This document shows, piece by piece, positions 57,501 to 64,000 of a stretch of DNA of 64,000 nt. The notes under the pieces are model-generated. The model made no database searches. It worked only from the letters and a program-made list of their open reading frames with translations, and was not told where the DNA came from. Numbering within the stretch: the stretch's first letter is position 1; every line of letters begins with the position of its first letter. The position numbers were made by a program, and so were the translations under genes. The DNA comes from Streptomyces roseifaciens (lineage in GTDB: Bacteria; Actinomycetota; Actinomycetes; Streptomycetales; Streptomycetaceae). Where the stretch lies: positions 2,514,122 through 2,578,121 of the forward strand of contig NZ_LNBE01000003.1 of assembly GCF_001445655.1 (NCBI RefSeq), in the 5' to 3' direction.

Positions 57501-57817
57501 CCCTCGCGAACCTTCCGCTCTGCGGTGCGCTGCTGCTCGCACTGGGCATGGTCGACCTCGACCACGGCCCGCGCACCGGCAACGCGCGCCGCACCAGATC
57601 GGGAACGCGGCTGGTCGCCCTGGCCGAACGCTTCCGCCACCTGCGCTTCTTCCAGCCGACCATGTCCTCCGAGCGCTCCCGGCAGGCAGCCGAACAAGCC
57701 GACAGGACCGCGTACGCCGAGGCGGTATCGGCGTACGCGGCCCTGGCCCCGGACGCACTGCGGGCCGCCGCACTGACGGCGTTGCGGGAACGGGACCGTG
57801 GCCTGAAGCCGCGCTGA
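54563..57817 (+). CDS. AfsR/SARP-like regulator with BTAD, NB-ARC and TPR domains
   Basis: 1084 residues from this ATG (another at 54578). Residues 1-90 are an OmpR-like DNA-binding domain and 95-245 a BTAD domain (YWSLVRVRALALARLGRRAE ... ATALATYDAYRRRLREELGA), the pair that defines SARP activators. An AAA/NB-ARC ATPase follows: GLGKTRLA within IVGPGGLGKTRLA (279-291), LLVLDNCEHV (Walker B) and RVLTTSRAPLG. The rest is TPR-like helical repeats (ALHHLQSALQVLEELG, HLHTGDLDEAEHWVTQATL). Large AfsR-type regulators switch on secondary metabolism. Its nearest pathway genes are those of the RiPP locus 640 bp upstream, a possible but unproven target. Confidence 0.9.
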   Translation: MAIELMLLCRVSYRDQEVTAPRLRGLLALLAGELRTGCSTAFLVDGLWTDGEPQNPVKALQTLVARARSLLGADVIASTSTGYRLALGEEQVDSSAVLLRAAAGGERLRAGDLAAALTEAEAGVALWGADGVRCEGDVPGDPVSALRVERVPVYWSLVRVRALALARLGRRAESLEPLTHLMRELPRDEEVLLELVRCQAATAGPATALATYDAYRRRLREELGADPGPALQGVHQELLQGAAPAIRSGVSHDPNPLLGRDADTAAVAELMRTSRVTSIVGPGGLGKTRLAHVVSREAEQRVVHLVGLAGITSDADVAGEVASALGVGESLRPHTLPSAVPTDVLTGIAGALGPGPTLLVLDNCEHVIRGVAQLVQALVSVVRDLRVLTTSRAPLGISAESVYPLPELDLPTTAELFEQRARAARPGAELPTGTVIELCRRLDGLPLAAELAAARVRVMTVGEISHRLTDRFVLLRSGARDAPRRHRTLHAVVDWSWNLLDPAGQAALRALSVFPNGFTADAAQRLLDDDELFGGLFREGQVLEVLTDLVDQSLVKVADTASGARFAMLDTIREFCTAQRARSGEDDCVTRQYLAWARDFGMRHHDALFGTDPFRAWERIRAEQDNLVQALRVGLDQEDGATVAATTAVLATLWTTEANYARLVPLAQDAGPLLSHFRPRPDFVEVTRTAAAMCATSLFLGFGPGAARTLVALRRLPPASPNTLVGAVSTVLCALPELLGPDHSVLNALCDRDEPLLAGTANCAASLVWENAYDPDRALSAARRMLDAFKELRIPWIQVMAPARMARLCLQAEQGHEALHHLQSALQVLEELGVQGGDPIGIRWGMALAHLHTGDLDEAEHWVTQATLTQPQDTPDLLSPGLGIRAEIALARGDTETGLHLWRRAAEGVRNSAAGPVFELELDLELNLEPWVLEVQAVAVTAHARYGRLDLVEDLTTTLQGRLPALLAPRAAAPSRSDRALANLPLCGALLLALGMVDLDHGPRTGNARRTRSGTRLVALAERFRHLRFFQPTMSSERSRQAAEQADRTAYAEAVSAYAALAPDALRAAALTALRERDRGLKPR

Positions 57818-57966
57818 AGCCGCTCTGAAGCTCACTGACGGCACGCTCTGCGCAGACGTCGCGAGATGTCTCGATCTCACATGGACAGGTTCCAGGAATA
57901 TCGAGGGAACGGAGGCGCACTACATGCCACCCGTCCCTTGGACAACGTCGCAGGAGGGCGAATCAG

Positions 57967-58377
57967 ATGAACGCCAGGAAATGGGCCTTAGCGGTTTCCT
58001 CGCTCACCGCCGCTGTCGCGGTCGGTGTCCCCCCGGCCATGGCGCAGGCCGCAACCCGGCACGTGGGTGACCGGTGCACCAGCGACAACTACACAACGTG
58101 TGCCGGGTCGGCGTCCTTCATCAAGGAGGGGGACCACATGCTGATCTGGGACAACAAGGCTGACGGACACTCGGTCGTTGTCATCGGAGACCGGTCCGAC
58201 GGGCTGCCGCTGAAGTTGTGGAACCACTCCGGCTCCGACGGCGACGGGAAGGTCGACCACAACCTGAACCTTCCCGAGAACGGGTGGATCCGCTACAAGG
58301 TCTGCCTGGGGGAGTACGGTTCCAAGGACGTCATCGAAAGCACCTGCTCCGCCAGCAAGACGGAGAACGCCTCGTGA
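57967..58377 (+). CDS. Small secreted protein, 136 aa
   Basis: Signal peptide NARKWALAVSSLTAAVAVGV with cleavage after AQA near residue 28. The mature domain has four cysteines (GDRCTSDNYTTCAGS, YKVCLGEYGS, ESTCSAS) and reads HMLIWDNKADGHSVVVIGDR then GWIRYKVCLGEYG, a beta-rich pattern seen in small Streptomyces extracellular proteins of unknown role. The gene follows the AfsR-like gene by 150 bp and is preceded by a good ribosome site (GGAGGGCG). Confidence 0.8.
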   Translation: MNARKWALAVSSLTAAVAVGVPPAMAQAATRHVGDRCTSDNYTTCAGSASFIKEGDHMLIWDNKADGHSVVVIGDRSDGLPLKLWNHSGSDGDGKVDHNLNLPENGWIRYKVCLGEYGSKDVIESTCSASKTENAS

Positions 58378-58499
58378 CGAGGTGAGGGTGGCCCATAGGG
58401 AGAAGTGAGAACCGGCTGGTGGCGGTCTCGGCCGTCACCAGCCGGCACAGGTGACACGCATGGTGCGGCGGAACCGTTCTGGCACCGGGCGGGTGACCG

Positions 58500-58667
58500 T
58501 GGCGGTTCTGCTCCGAGCGCTGCCGCTCGCGCGAACGCCGGCTCCTGCAGCGGGTCCAGCGCGGTACGGACCGGCTGGAGCCGGTGGCCGAGGAGCACCA
58601 CCGGCTGCGGTCAGCGCTCTACGCGGTCGCCCGCCAGGCCCGGCGCCTTGCCGCGGTGCCCGATGCC
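58500..58667 (+). pseudogene. Cys-containing basic protein remnant
   Basis: A frame beginning WRFCSERCRSRERRLLQRVQ and continuing LEPVAEEHHRLRSALYAVAR then QARRLA. FCSxRCRxRxxR is the end of a small zinc-ribbon motif common in actinomycete proteins, followed by a coiled coil. A stop codon lies just before TRP, so the N-terminal part with the other metal ligands is out of frame or missing. The remnant is joined directly to the copied segment of the regulator gene. Confidence 0.45.
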
Positions 58668-58830
58668 TCCAAGGAGCTGCGCATCCCGTGGATCCAGGCC
58701 ATGGCTCCGACCCGGATGGCTGAACTGTGCCTCCAGAGTGAGCAGGGAAGCGAAGCGCTGCATCATCTGCAGTCGGTACGGCTTTGGAATTGGAATACGC
58801 GCCGAGATCGCACTCGCGCGCGGCCACCGT
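58668..58830 (+). pseudogene. Partial duplicate of the AfsR-like gene
   Basis: About 107 bp closely match 56929-57036 of the regulator gene (KELRIPWIQAMAPTRMAELC, LQSEQGSEALHHLQS), then jump to a match with 57205-57243 (GIRAEIALARG), skipping roughly 170 bp. Differences from the source are scattered, so the copy is not recent. It lies 850 bp downstream of the parent gene and is fused to the zinc-ribbon-like remnant. Confidence 0.75.
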
Positions 58831-59004
58831 GAGCGCCTGCCCGGGCACGTCCCCGGATGGGCGCGGCCGGTGTACGGGTCAGGTGGCCAGTCGATCCGAG
58901 TCCCCGTCTGGGTGCCTGACGCTTGCCCCGGACGGGGGTGCTGCGTGGCGCCAGACGGGGCTGAGTGGCGGTCCGGTCCGCTACAGGGTCTTCTCGGTGA
59001 CGGC
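58831..59004. other. Short intergenic segment
   Basis: Nothing recognised between the duplicate fragment and the end of the 59-residue ORF. Confidence 0.4.
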
Positions 59005-59184
59005 CTAGCCGGCGCTGTCGTCACCACCGTCGCTGCTGCCACCGGAACGACCGTTTCGGCTTCCGGACTTCAGGAGGCTGAGGAGCACGTCGGCAGTCAC
59101 TGACACCACGCGCATCCAGCGTGGTATGTCGGCGTCGCCGGCGGCGGTGGACTCGTCGGGGGATTCGCCCAGTGAACCATTCAT
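59005..59184 (-). CDS. Small protein, 59 aa
   Basis: The frame reads MNGSLGESPDESTAAGDADI, PRWMRVVSVTADVLLSLLKS, then a Gly/Ser/Asp tail ending DDSAG. The central segment WMRVVSVTADVLLSLL is amphipathic to hydrophobic and could lie on a membrane or bind a partner. Codon bias is that of a real actinomycete gene. There is no strong ribosome site. It is downstream of the membrane protein gene at 59324-60157 on the same strand (about 140 bp apart), so the two may be co-transcribed. Function unknown. Confidence 0.5.
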   Translation of the reverse strand: MNGSLGESPDESTAAGDADIPRWMRVVSVTADVLLSLLKSGSRNGRSGGSSDGGDDSAG

Positions 59185-59323
59185 TCGTTCGAGCGTAGCG
59201 GCACGGTGGGCCGGGGGCGCCCCCGTCCGCGCATACGGCCGTTTTTTCGCGCAGAACGTCGCCGTGAAGAGGCCAGCCCGTTCGCCCGCCTGGCCAAGCA
59301 GGCGCGCCAGGGGCCGGGAGTGT

Positions 59324-60157
59324 TCAGCGGCCTAGCGCGGCGCGCAGTGTGATCCCGTGGCGGGTGCGCAGGCGGCGCACCTCCCAGACCGAGAGTGCGG
59401 TCACTGACAGCGGGCCGCCGAGCATGAACGTGTACAGCACTTCCGGAGGCGCGGCGACGTCGGGACCGTTGAACATCTGGAACGCGAAGAGCGACCAGAC
59501 CAGCAGTGGTGAGATGAGCGCCGGGAGCAGTTGGTGCACGTCCTTGGCCAGGAAGCACGTGAAGACGCAGGCGTAGGTGGCCAGGAGGGTGTAGACGCTC
59601 GAGCCGAGCAGCACGGCGAGGGCTGCGAGCCAGCCGATGGCCAGGGCCAGGAAGGCCAGTACGGTGCAGATGATGCCGGGGCCGGTGACAGCGGCGAAGG
59701 TGTCTTTGAGGTCCTCGCCGTCGATGAGGTCGCCCTTGAGGGCCTCGACGGACAGCCAGATGCAGAGGGGGCCTGCGGCCAGCAGGAGGGCGGCTGAGAT
59801 CGGCCCGCGCAGGCGCCCGGCGAAGTCTCGGCGCCTGTCCGGAGTGCTGGCGATGAGGAAGGCGGTGATGCCGACGATGCTTCCCACGGCCAGGATGCCG
59901 CAGGAGAAGGCCAGTTCGAGGAGCTTGCCGAGGACGAACTTCTGCCCGCCGCCGCTCAACGGGTAGGCCGCGACCAGCCAGACGGCGGCGGCCAGGCCGA
60001 GTACGGTACGCGCGAGCTGCATCCCGGCGATGAGCTTGTCCTCCACGCGATCGGCCGTGGGGGTATGCGCGAGGCCCCCCGTCCACGAGTGGAAGAACGC
60101 CCTCAGCGCACCGCCGGGGGCCGCACGGTTGCTGGATGTCGTTCTGGACCCGCTCAC
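59324..60157 (-). CDS. Hypothetical membrane protein, about six helices
   Basis: 277 residues. A cytoplasmic N-terminus of 45 residues with FFHSWTGGLAHTPTADRVED precedes hydrophobic helices near 45-65, 80-103, 118-135, 150-175, 180-200 and 215-235, then a cytoplasmic C-terminus (WEVRRLRTRHGITLRAALG). Loop ALKGDLIDGEDLKDTFA is acidic. No transport, kinase or enzyme motif is visible. The start could also be one of several GTG codons further in. Monocistronic or leading the 59-residue gene. Confidence 0.75.
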   Translation of the reverse strand: MSGSRTTSSNRAAPGGALRAFFHSWTGGLAHTPTADRVEDKLIAGMQLARTVLGLAAAVWLVAAYPLSGGGQKFVLGKLLELAFSCGILAVGSIVGITAFLIASTPDRRRDFAGRLRGPISAALLLAAGPLCIWLSVEALKGDLIDGEDLKDTFAAVTGPGIICTVLAFLALAIGWLAALAVLLGSSVYTLLATYACVFTCFLAKDVHQLLPALISPLLVWSLFAFQMFNGPDVAAPPEVLYTFMLGGPLSVTALSVWEVRRLRTRHGITLRAALGR

Positions 60158-60369
60158 TTGTGCTCTCCCGGTGGCGCGTGCGTTCCTTGCGTTCCGTGGG
60201 TCACGCGCACGCCACCACGAACGTCGAACATCCTATCGGGTCGTGCTCGGGTCCCTGTGCTGTCATCGGAGAGTGCGGAAGGCCCGGACTCCGGTGCAGA
60301 CCCGGCGGACGCGCCGGGGTCTGCGGATGCCCGAGACGCGGACACCGGGCAGACAGTCGACGCTACGGA

Positions 60370-60645
60370 GACGGCGCGGACGGCGGCCCATACGCATTCG
60401 GCGCCGCGGAGTCCAAGCCCAACTGTGATGAGTTCGCGTTCAACCCACCTACAACAGCGGCGGCATGCCCAAGGCCGAGGACGGTCTGAACGAGGTCTCC
60501 TCCGGCAGCCAGTGCGTGCAGTCCTTCACCAAGAAGGCCGACGACTGAGCCGTGCACCTGTGCAACATCGACGGGCATGTACCCACCTGGCGCGAGGTGT
60601 GCGGCCGCTCGGCGATCCGCCGGCTGAACCAGCCGGTGAACCGGC
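60370..60645 (+). pseudogene. NucA/NucB-type nuclease domain remnant
   Basis: Two frames give DGGPYAFGAAESKPNCDEFA then, after a frameshift near 60445, TYNSGGMPKAEDGLNEVSSG and SQCVQSFTKKADD, an in-frame TGA, and AVHLCNIDGHVPTWREVCGR. The NCDEFAF and PTWREVCGR segments are hallmarks of secreted Streptomyces NucA/NucB-like DNases and toxin tips, where CDE-(Y/F)-x-F carries catalytic Asp/Glu. One frameshift and one stop make this a pseudogene. Only the C-terminal domain is left. Confidence 0.6.
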
Positions 60646-60664
60646 AACCGCAGCCAGGACACGC

Positions 60665-60700
60665 GTGTGGGCGGCACACCATCCGGTGTGCCGCCCACAC
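60665..60700. terminator. Perfect 16-bp hairpin terminator
   Basis: GTGTGGGCGGCACACC, a 4-base ATCC loop and the exact complement. It follows the nuclease remnant and would have ended its transcript. Confidence 0.85.
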
Positions 60701-60986
60701 CCCCTATTGAGCAGGGCCCGTCAAGGCCGAGCCGCCGGAGTCGGCGAGGATCTGCGCGCCGGCACCCCGCTCCCGGAACCCGGCGATGCCGCTCAGAAAG
60801 GCTGAGCGGGCTGGGGGTACGCCGCCCGGCCTGCCCTCGGCAACGCTGATGCACGATGTCCGGAGGTACGAACGTACGGCTACGCGGCCATACGGACATA
60901 CGGACATACGGCTGGGCAGGTGAGGCGGAGCCCTACCTCGAATGCCCGGCCCAGCAGGGCCTCCTGCCCACGGAAAGAGCAAAAGA
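60701..60986. other. Gap before the methyltransferase gene
   Basis: No gene seen. The octamer CATACGGA is repeated nearly three times at 60889-60911. The promoter of the methyltransferase gene should be here. Confidence 0.4.
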
Positions 60987-61700
60987 ATGACGACGGAGCA
61001 ATACGACGACCTCGGCGCGGAGTACGCGGAGCACACGGCATCAAGCGTGATCAACGCCTACTACGATCGGCCCGCGATCCTCGCGCTGTCAGGCGACGTG
61101 GCGGGTAAGCGCGTCCTGGACGTCGGGTGCGCGGCCGGGCACCTCTCGGCTCGGCTCGCCGGGCTCGGGGCCACGGTCACCGGGATCGACAGCAGTGGAG
61201 TCATGGTCCGGATGGCCGAAGAACTCTGCAATGACCGCGACGGCCGGCCAACCTTCCGCCGAGCGGACCTGACCGAACCGCTCGACTTCCTCTCCGACGA
61301 CTCGTTCGACTTGGTGACGGCGTCGCTGGTGCTGCACTACCTCAAGGACTGGGGCCCTGCACTCGCGGAGCTGCGCCGGGTCCTGCGGCCGGGAGGCGCA
61401 ATGGTGCTGTCCGTGCACCACCCGGGGGAGGACTGGCACTGGCTCGACCGCACGGACTACTTCCGGACCGAGCTGATCACGGACGAGTGGACGGTCGGCG
61501 GCAAGCCGCGCACGGTGCGCTTCTACCGGCGCCCACTCAGCTGGACCTTCGCGGCCCTGCGGAAGGCCGGCTTCGAGGTCGACCAGTTGGTGGAGCCCAT
61601 GCCGCTGCCGGAGTGTGAATCCGTGGACCCGCAGTGGTTCAAACGACTGTCCACGACACCGCGGTTCCTGTACTTCCGTCTGATCAACCCGTCGGCCTGA
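60987..61700 (+). CDS. SAM-dependent class I methyltransferase
   Basis: 237 residues. Motif I is VLDVGCAAGHLSARLAGLG near residue 52, acidic loop GIDSSGVMV, motif II FDLVTASLVLHYLKDW, and LRRVLRPGGAMVLSVHHPG, all in the usual order for a Methyltransf_11-type small-molecule methyltransferase. The C-terminal part (PLSWTFAALRKAGFEVDQLV) is also typical. The substrate cannot be read from the sequence. It precedes a VOC protein and a SRPBCC protein in the same direction, though 130 bp separate it from the first. Confidence 0.92.
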   Translation: MTTEQYDDLGAEYAEHTASSVINAYYDRPAILALSGDVAGKRVLDVGCAAGHLSARLAGLGATVTGIDSSGVMVRMAEELCNDRDGRPTFRRADLTEPLDFLSDDSFDLVTASLVLHYLKDWGPALAELRRVLRPGGAMVLSVHHPGEDWHWLDRTDYFRTELITDEWTVGGKPRTVRFYRRPLSWTFAALRKAGFEVDQLVEPMPLPECESVDPQWFKRLSTTPRFLYFRLINPSA

Positions 61701-61831
61701 TCGGGCCATGGCAGGGCAGCACGGTCGCTGCGTCCGGAACGCTGCCCGGTGGCGCCGTCCCGTCCCGCTCCTTACGGTGAGGGCGGAAGCGCGAGCAGAA
61801 GGCTTCTCAAGCCGGAAGGGAGGGTCGAGAC

Positions 61832-62185
61832 ATGATCAGTGGCGCGCACGTCGTCATGTTCAGCCAGGATGCCGAGGCCGACCGGGCCTTCCTCCGGGAC
61901 GTGCTCGGCTTCCTGTGCGTCGACGCCGGCGGCGGGTGGCTGATCTTCGAGCTGCCGCCCGCCGAGGCCGCGGTGCACCCGTCCGACGCACCCGGCGGCC
62001 ACGAGCTGTTCCTGATGTGTGACGACATCCGGCGGACTGTGGAGGAGCTGACCGCGCAGGGCGTGGAGTTCACCCGGCCGGTCAGCGACGAAGGATGGGG
62101 GCTGCTCACTGCCCTCCGCCTGCCGGGTGGAGGCGAGCTGCGCCTGTACGAGCCGAGGCACCCGCTCGCGCGCGGCCTCCGCTGA
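61832..62185 (+). CDS. VOC-family (glyoxalase-like) protein
   Basis: 117 residues, one beta-alpha-beta-beta-beta pair as in single-chain VOC proteins: AHVVMFSQDAEADRAFLRDV, LGFLCVDAGGGWLIFELPPA, HELFLMCDDIRRTVEELTAQ, then LPGGGELRLYEPRHP with a terminal Glu. Likely metal ligands are His6, His56 or nearby and Glu in LYEPR. VOC proteins include glyoxalases, dioxygenases and antibiotic-binding resistance proteins. The strong start (GAAGGGAGGG upstream) and the close downstream gene suggest a two-gene operon. Confidence 0.88.
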   Translation: MISGAHVVMFSQDAEADRAFLRDVLGFLCVDAGGGWLIFELPPAEAAVHPSDAPGGHELFLMCDDIRRTVEELTAQGVEFTRPVSDEGWGLLTALRLPGGGELRLYEPRHPLARGLR

Positions 62186-62207
62186 GGACCAGCAGCTGCG
62201 TACGGAC

Positions 62208-62711
62208 ATGGTCTTCTTCCGGATCGTACGACAGGTCCCGCTGCAGGCCGGGACTGTTTGGGAACGGCTCACACACTGGGAGGGACACGCCGCCCACGTG
62301 CCGTTCACCACGATCGAGGTGATCACTCCACCACCCACTCGCGCAGGAACGCGGTTCGTCGCCCGTACCCGTCTCGGTCCCGTCGCCTTCGGTGACCCCA
62401 TGGAGGTCGTGAGATGGGAGCCGCCCTCGTCCCGCGCCGATCCCGGCCACTGCCGGGTGGAGAAGCGAGGGCGTGTTGTCCGGGGCTGGGCCGAGATCAC
62501 ACTGCGGCCTGTCACCGGCGAGGCGGACGCACGATGGTGCCGCATCGTGTGGTCCGCCGAAGTGCGCTTGCGCGGAGTGCCCCGATCCCTCGACGGCGTG
62601 GCAGGAAGGGCTGCACGCCTGATGTACGGGCGGATCATCGACGGCCTGCTGCTGGAATCAGCACGGGGAAGTGGCTGCGGCGACCGTGGCAACCGTCACC
62701 ACATGCGGTGA
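62208..62711 (+). CDS. SRPBCC (START-like) protein
   Basis: 167 residues from the ATG 22 bp after the VOC gene. It begins MVFFRIVRQVPLQAGTVWER and continues LTHWEGHAAHVPFTTIEV, the N-terminal strand-helix of polyketide cyclase/dehydrase-type SRPBCC folds, with a hydrophobic cavity for a ligand. The C-terminal helix (VAGRAARLMYGRIIDGLLLE) closes it. No catalytic residues are evident, so it may bind, cyclise or sense a lipophilic compound. Pairing with a VOC protein and nearby methyltransferase hints at small-molecule detoxification or modification. Confidence 0.82.
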   Translation: MVFFRIVRQVPLQAGTVWERLTHWEGHAAHVPFTTIEVITPPPTRAGTRFVARTRLGPVAFGDPMEVVRWEPPSSRADPGHCRVEKRGRVVRGWAEITLRPVTGEADARWCRIVWSAEVRLRGVPRSLDGVAGRAARLMYGRIIDGLLLESARGSGCGDRGNRHHMR

Positions 62712-62955
62712 GTAGGGTGTTTCGGATCCTCGGTTTCAGCAGGCCGTGAGGACTGCGCCGACACCGTGTCGGGGGGTGGTGGGCCGCGGAGCGGACCTGT
62801 CGGGCTCGTGGCGGAGGGCGCAGCCGTGCAGGTGCCTTTAACCTGGGCACGTTGGGACCTGTTCGATCACGAAATGCCGGCGGCTGAGGGCAGAGTGCGG
62901 CCGAAGGGTGATCGAGTAGCGGGGCGGACGCCCGGCCGGGCCGACACACGGTGCG

Positions 62956-63405
62956 TCATCCTGCTTCGGCCGGAGATGGGACGCAGGCTTCGATGTCACC
63001 ACTGGACGCCAGTGCTCGGCGAAGCGGGAGTGCTGTCAGCAGGACGAAGATGCCGAAGAGCGTGATCGGCAACAGCCCTATCGGGCGGAGAAAGGCGGTG
63101 GGATGCGTCATGACCGTGCTCCATGCGACGTTACAGTTGCCCACCACGTCCGCGAACATGACCACGGCAGCAAGCAACGGCCCACCAGGGCGGGCACGAA
63201 TGATCATTAGTGCGGCCAGCGGGTCCAGCAGCAACAGCCCGTGGAAGAGCAGTTGCACGGGCAACGGCGCGTAGCCGTAGGCGTCAAGCCCACCCGTCGC
63301 CAGAAAATACCCGTGCGCTCCCGTCCCTTCCAGGAACCCGACCACGTACACCGACGCCGTGCACCGGACCCAAACCGGACGATCTCCCCATTGCATGGCG
63401 GTCAC
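62956..63405 (-). CDS. Hypothetical membrane protein, four helices
   Basis: 149 residues (the second Met, at 63396, may be the true start). Hydrophobic helices: VYVVGFLEGTGAHGYFL (weak), LPVQLLFHGLLLLDPLAALM, GPLLAAVVMFADVVGNCNVAW and PIGLLPITLFGIFVLLTALP. A conserved-looking acidic residue lies in each of helices 2 and 3. No known transporter or enzyme signature. A short cytoplasmic tail ends the protein. Confidence 0.75.
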   Translation of the reverse strand: MTAMQWGDRPVWVRCTASVYVVGFLEGTGAHGYFLATGGLDAYGYAPLPVQLLFHGLLLLDPLAALMIIRARPGGPLLAAVVMFADVVGNCNVAWSTVMTHPTAFLRPIGLLPITLFGIFVLLTALPLRRALASSGDIEACVPSPAEAG

Positions 63406-63544
63406 CCTAACTCGCCCTCGGACACCAGCCTCGAACCAGGCGCCGAACTTGATTCTCGGGTGGGGTTTTGCCGGATGATTGAGCAGCCTCCACCTGACTT
63501 GCGGACACCGCGCCGACCGCCGCTACCCACTCACCGGAGGACCT

Positions 63545-63994
63545 TCAGCAGCACCAACCACCGAAAGCCAGCAAGGGCAAGGGCTTTCTCCACCGCCGGC
63601 TTCGGCGCTGATGTGCTGCTGATCCCAGGTGGAACAGACCGACAGGCCGCGGCGAAGTCGAGGGAGCCCGGTGCCCCGAAGACCTGGACGGGGCGAGGAG
63701 CCGTACGGAGTGCGGGTCCAGGGTGGAGAGCGCCGCCACGAGGGCGTCGATCGTCTCCACGGCGTCCTCGATGGCGACGGCGCTCCAGCCGCCCTGGCCG
63801 GTGCGCTCCGCGGTGTGCATCGGTGCGGGGGATTCGGGCGTGCGCCCGGTGTGGGGTGGTGAGCCGTACTTCGCGATCAGCGCCTTGCGCGAGGGCAGCG
63901 CGGACCACGTGCGCACCCTGCGCCCGACGCGGCGCGGACACCGCCCGCGCCGGTCCACCCGGCTGCTCACCCGGCTGCCCCGGGCCCGGGACAA
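63545..63994 (-). pseudogene. Frameshifted fragment at the right edge
   Basis: The minus-strand frame entering from the edge reads WSALPSRKALIAKYGSPPHT, GGWSAVAIEDAVETIDALVA and ALSTLDPHSVRLLAP, then coding character moves to another frame (RPVQVFGAPGSLDFAAACRS ... KALALAGFRWLVLLKVLR to 63531). The family is not recognised and the 5' end may lie beyond the window. Either a partial gene or a pseudogene. Confidence 0.4.
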
Positions 63995-64000
63995 GGCCGA

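Overview
The window is GC-rich actinomycete DNA, most probably from a Streptomyces chromosome arm. This follows from codon use with G or C at nearly every third position, GTG and TTG starts, DmdR/IdeR-type iron boxes, a SARP/AfsR-type regulator, an ECF41-type sigma factor, many exported small proteins and several decayed insertion sequences. No rRNA, tRNA, CRISPR array or replication origin was found. A large share of the non-coding sequence is gene debris, as expected of an accessory region under turnover.

Layout. 0-5 kb: end of a Tat-exported protein, a MerR regulator, a repeat-rich gap, and an amidase translationally coupled to a DHA2 drug exporter. 5-14.5 kb: a truncated SDR, an exported cold-shock-domain protein, a decayed IS5-type element, a serine hydrolase divergent from a NarL-type two-component system, an imine-reductase-like gene behind a MerR-type promoter, and a second IS relic abutting dioxygenase debris. 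14.6-17.4 kb: TetR regulator divergent from a quinone oxidoreductase, then a flavin monooxygenase. 17.9-23.1 kb: a lone condensation-adenylation-carrier protein and a DHA2 exporter. 23-38.5 kb: hypothetical and secreted proteins, including one built of three 69-residue repeats and a NADAR-domain protein, mixed with pseudogenes and a well-bounded IS (31003-31923). 39-45.8 kb: a ferric-iron ABC operon (binding protein, permease, ATPase) divergent from an adenylation-carrier-acyltransferase-3 fusion, with an iron box upstream of each. 46-49 kb: ECF41 sigma factor with a divergent four-helix membrane protein, then mobile-element debris. 49.2-53.9 kb: an apparent RiPP locus. 54.5-58.9 kb: AfsR-like regulator, small secreted protein, and a partial copy of the regulator gene. 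59-64 kb: membrane proteins, a nuclease remnant and a methyltransferase, VOC and SRPBCC group.

The most interesting system is the RiPP locus. A radical SAM/SPASM maturase, a 24-codon peptide gene ending in Cys-Asn-Gly-Cys, an HFCD-type (LanD-like) flavoprotein and an MFS exporter lie in one direction, with a divergent IclR regulator. A perfect 13-bp hairpin sits between maturase and peptide gene. Decarboxylation of the C-terminal cysteine together with a radical-SAM-made linkage is the simplest reading, and no dehydratase or cyclase gene of the usual lanthipeptide or linaridin kinds is present. The iron-responsive A-PCP-AT3 fusion and the exported cold-shock-domain protein are the next most unusual items. 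All family names come from motifs read by eye; no database search was run.
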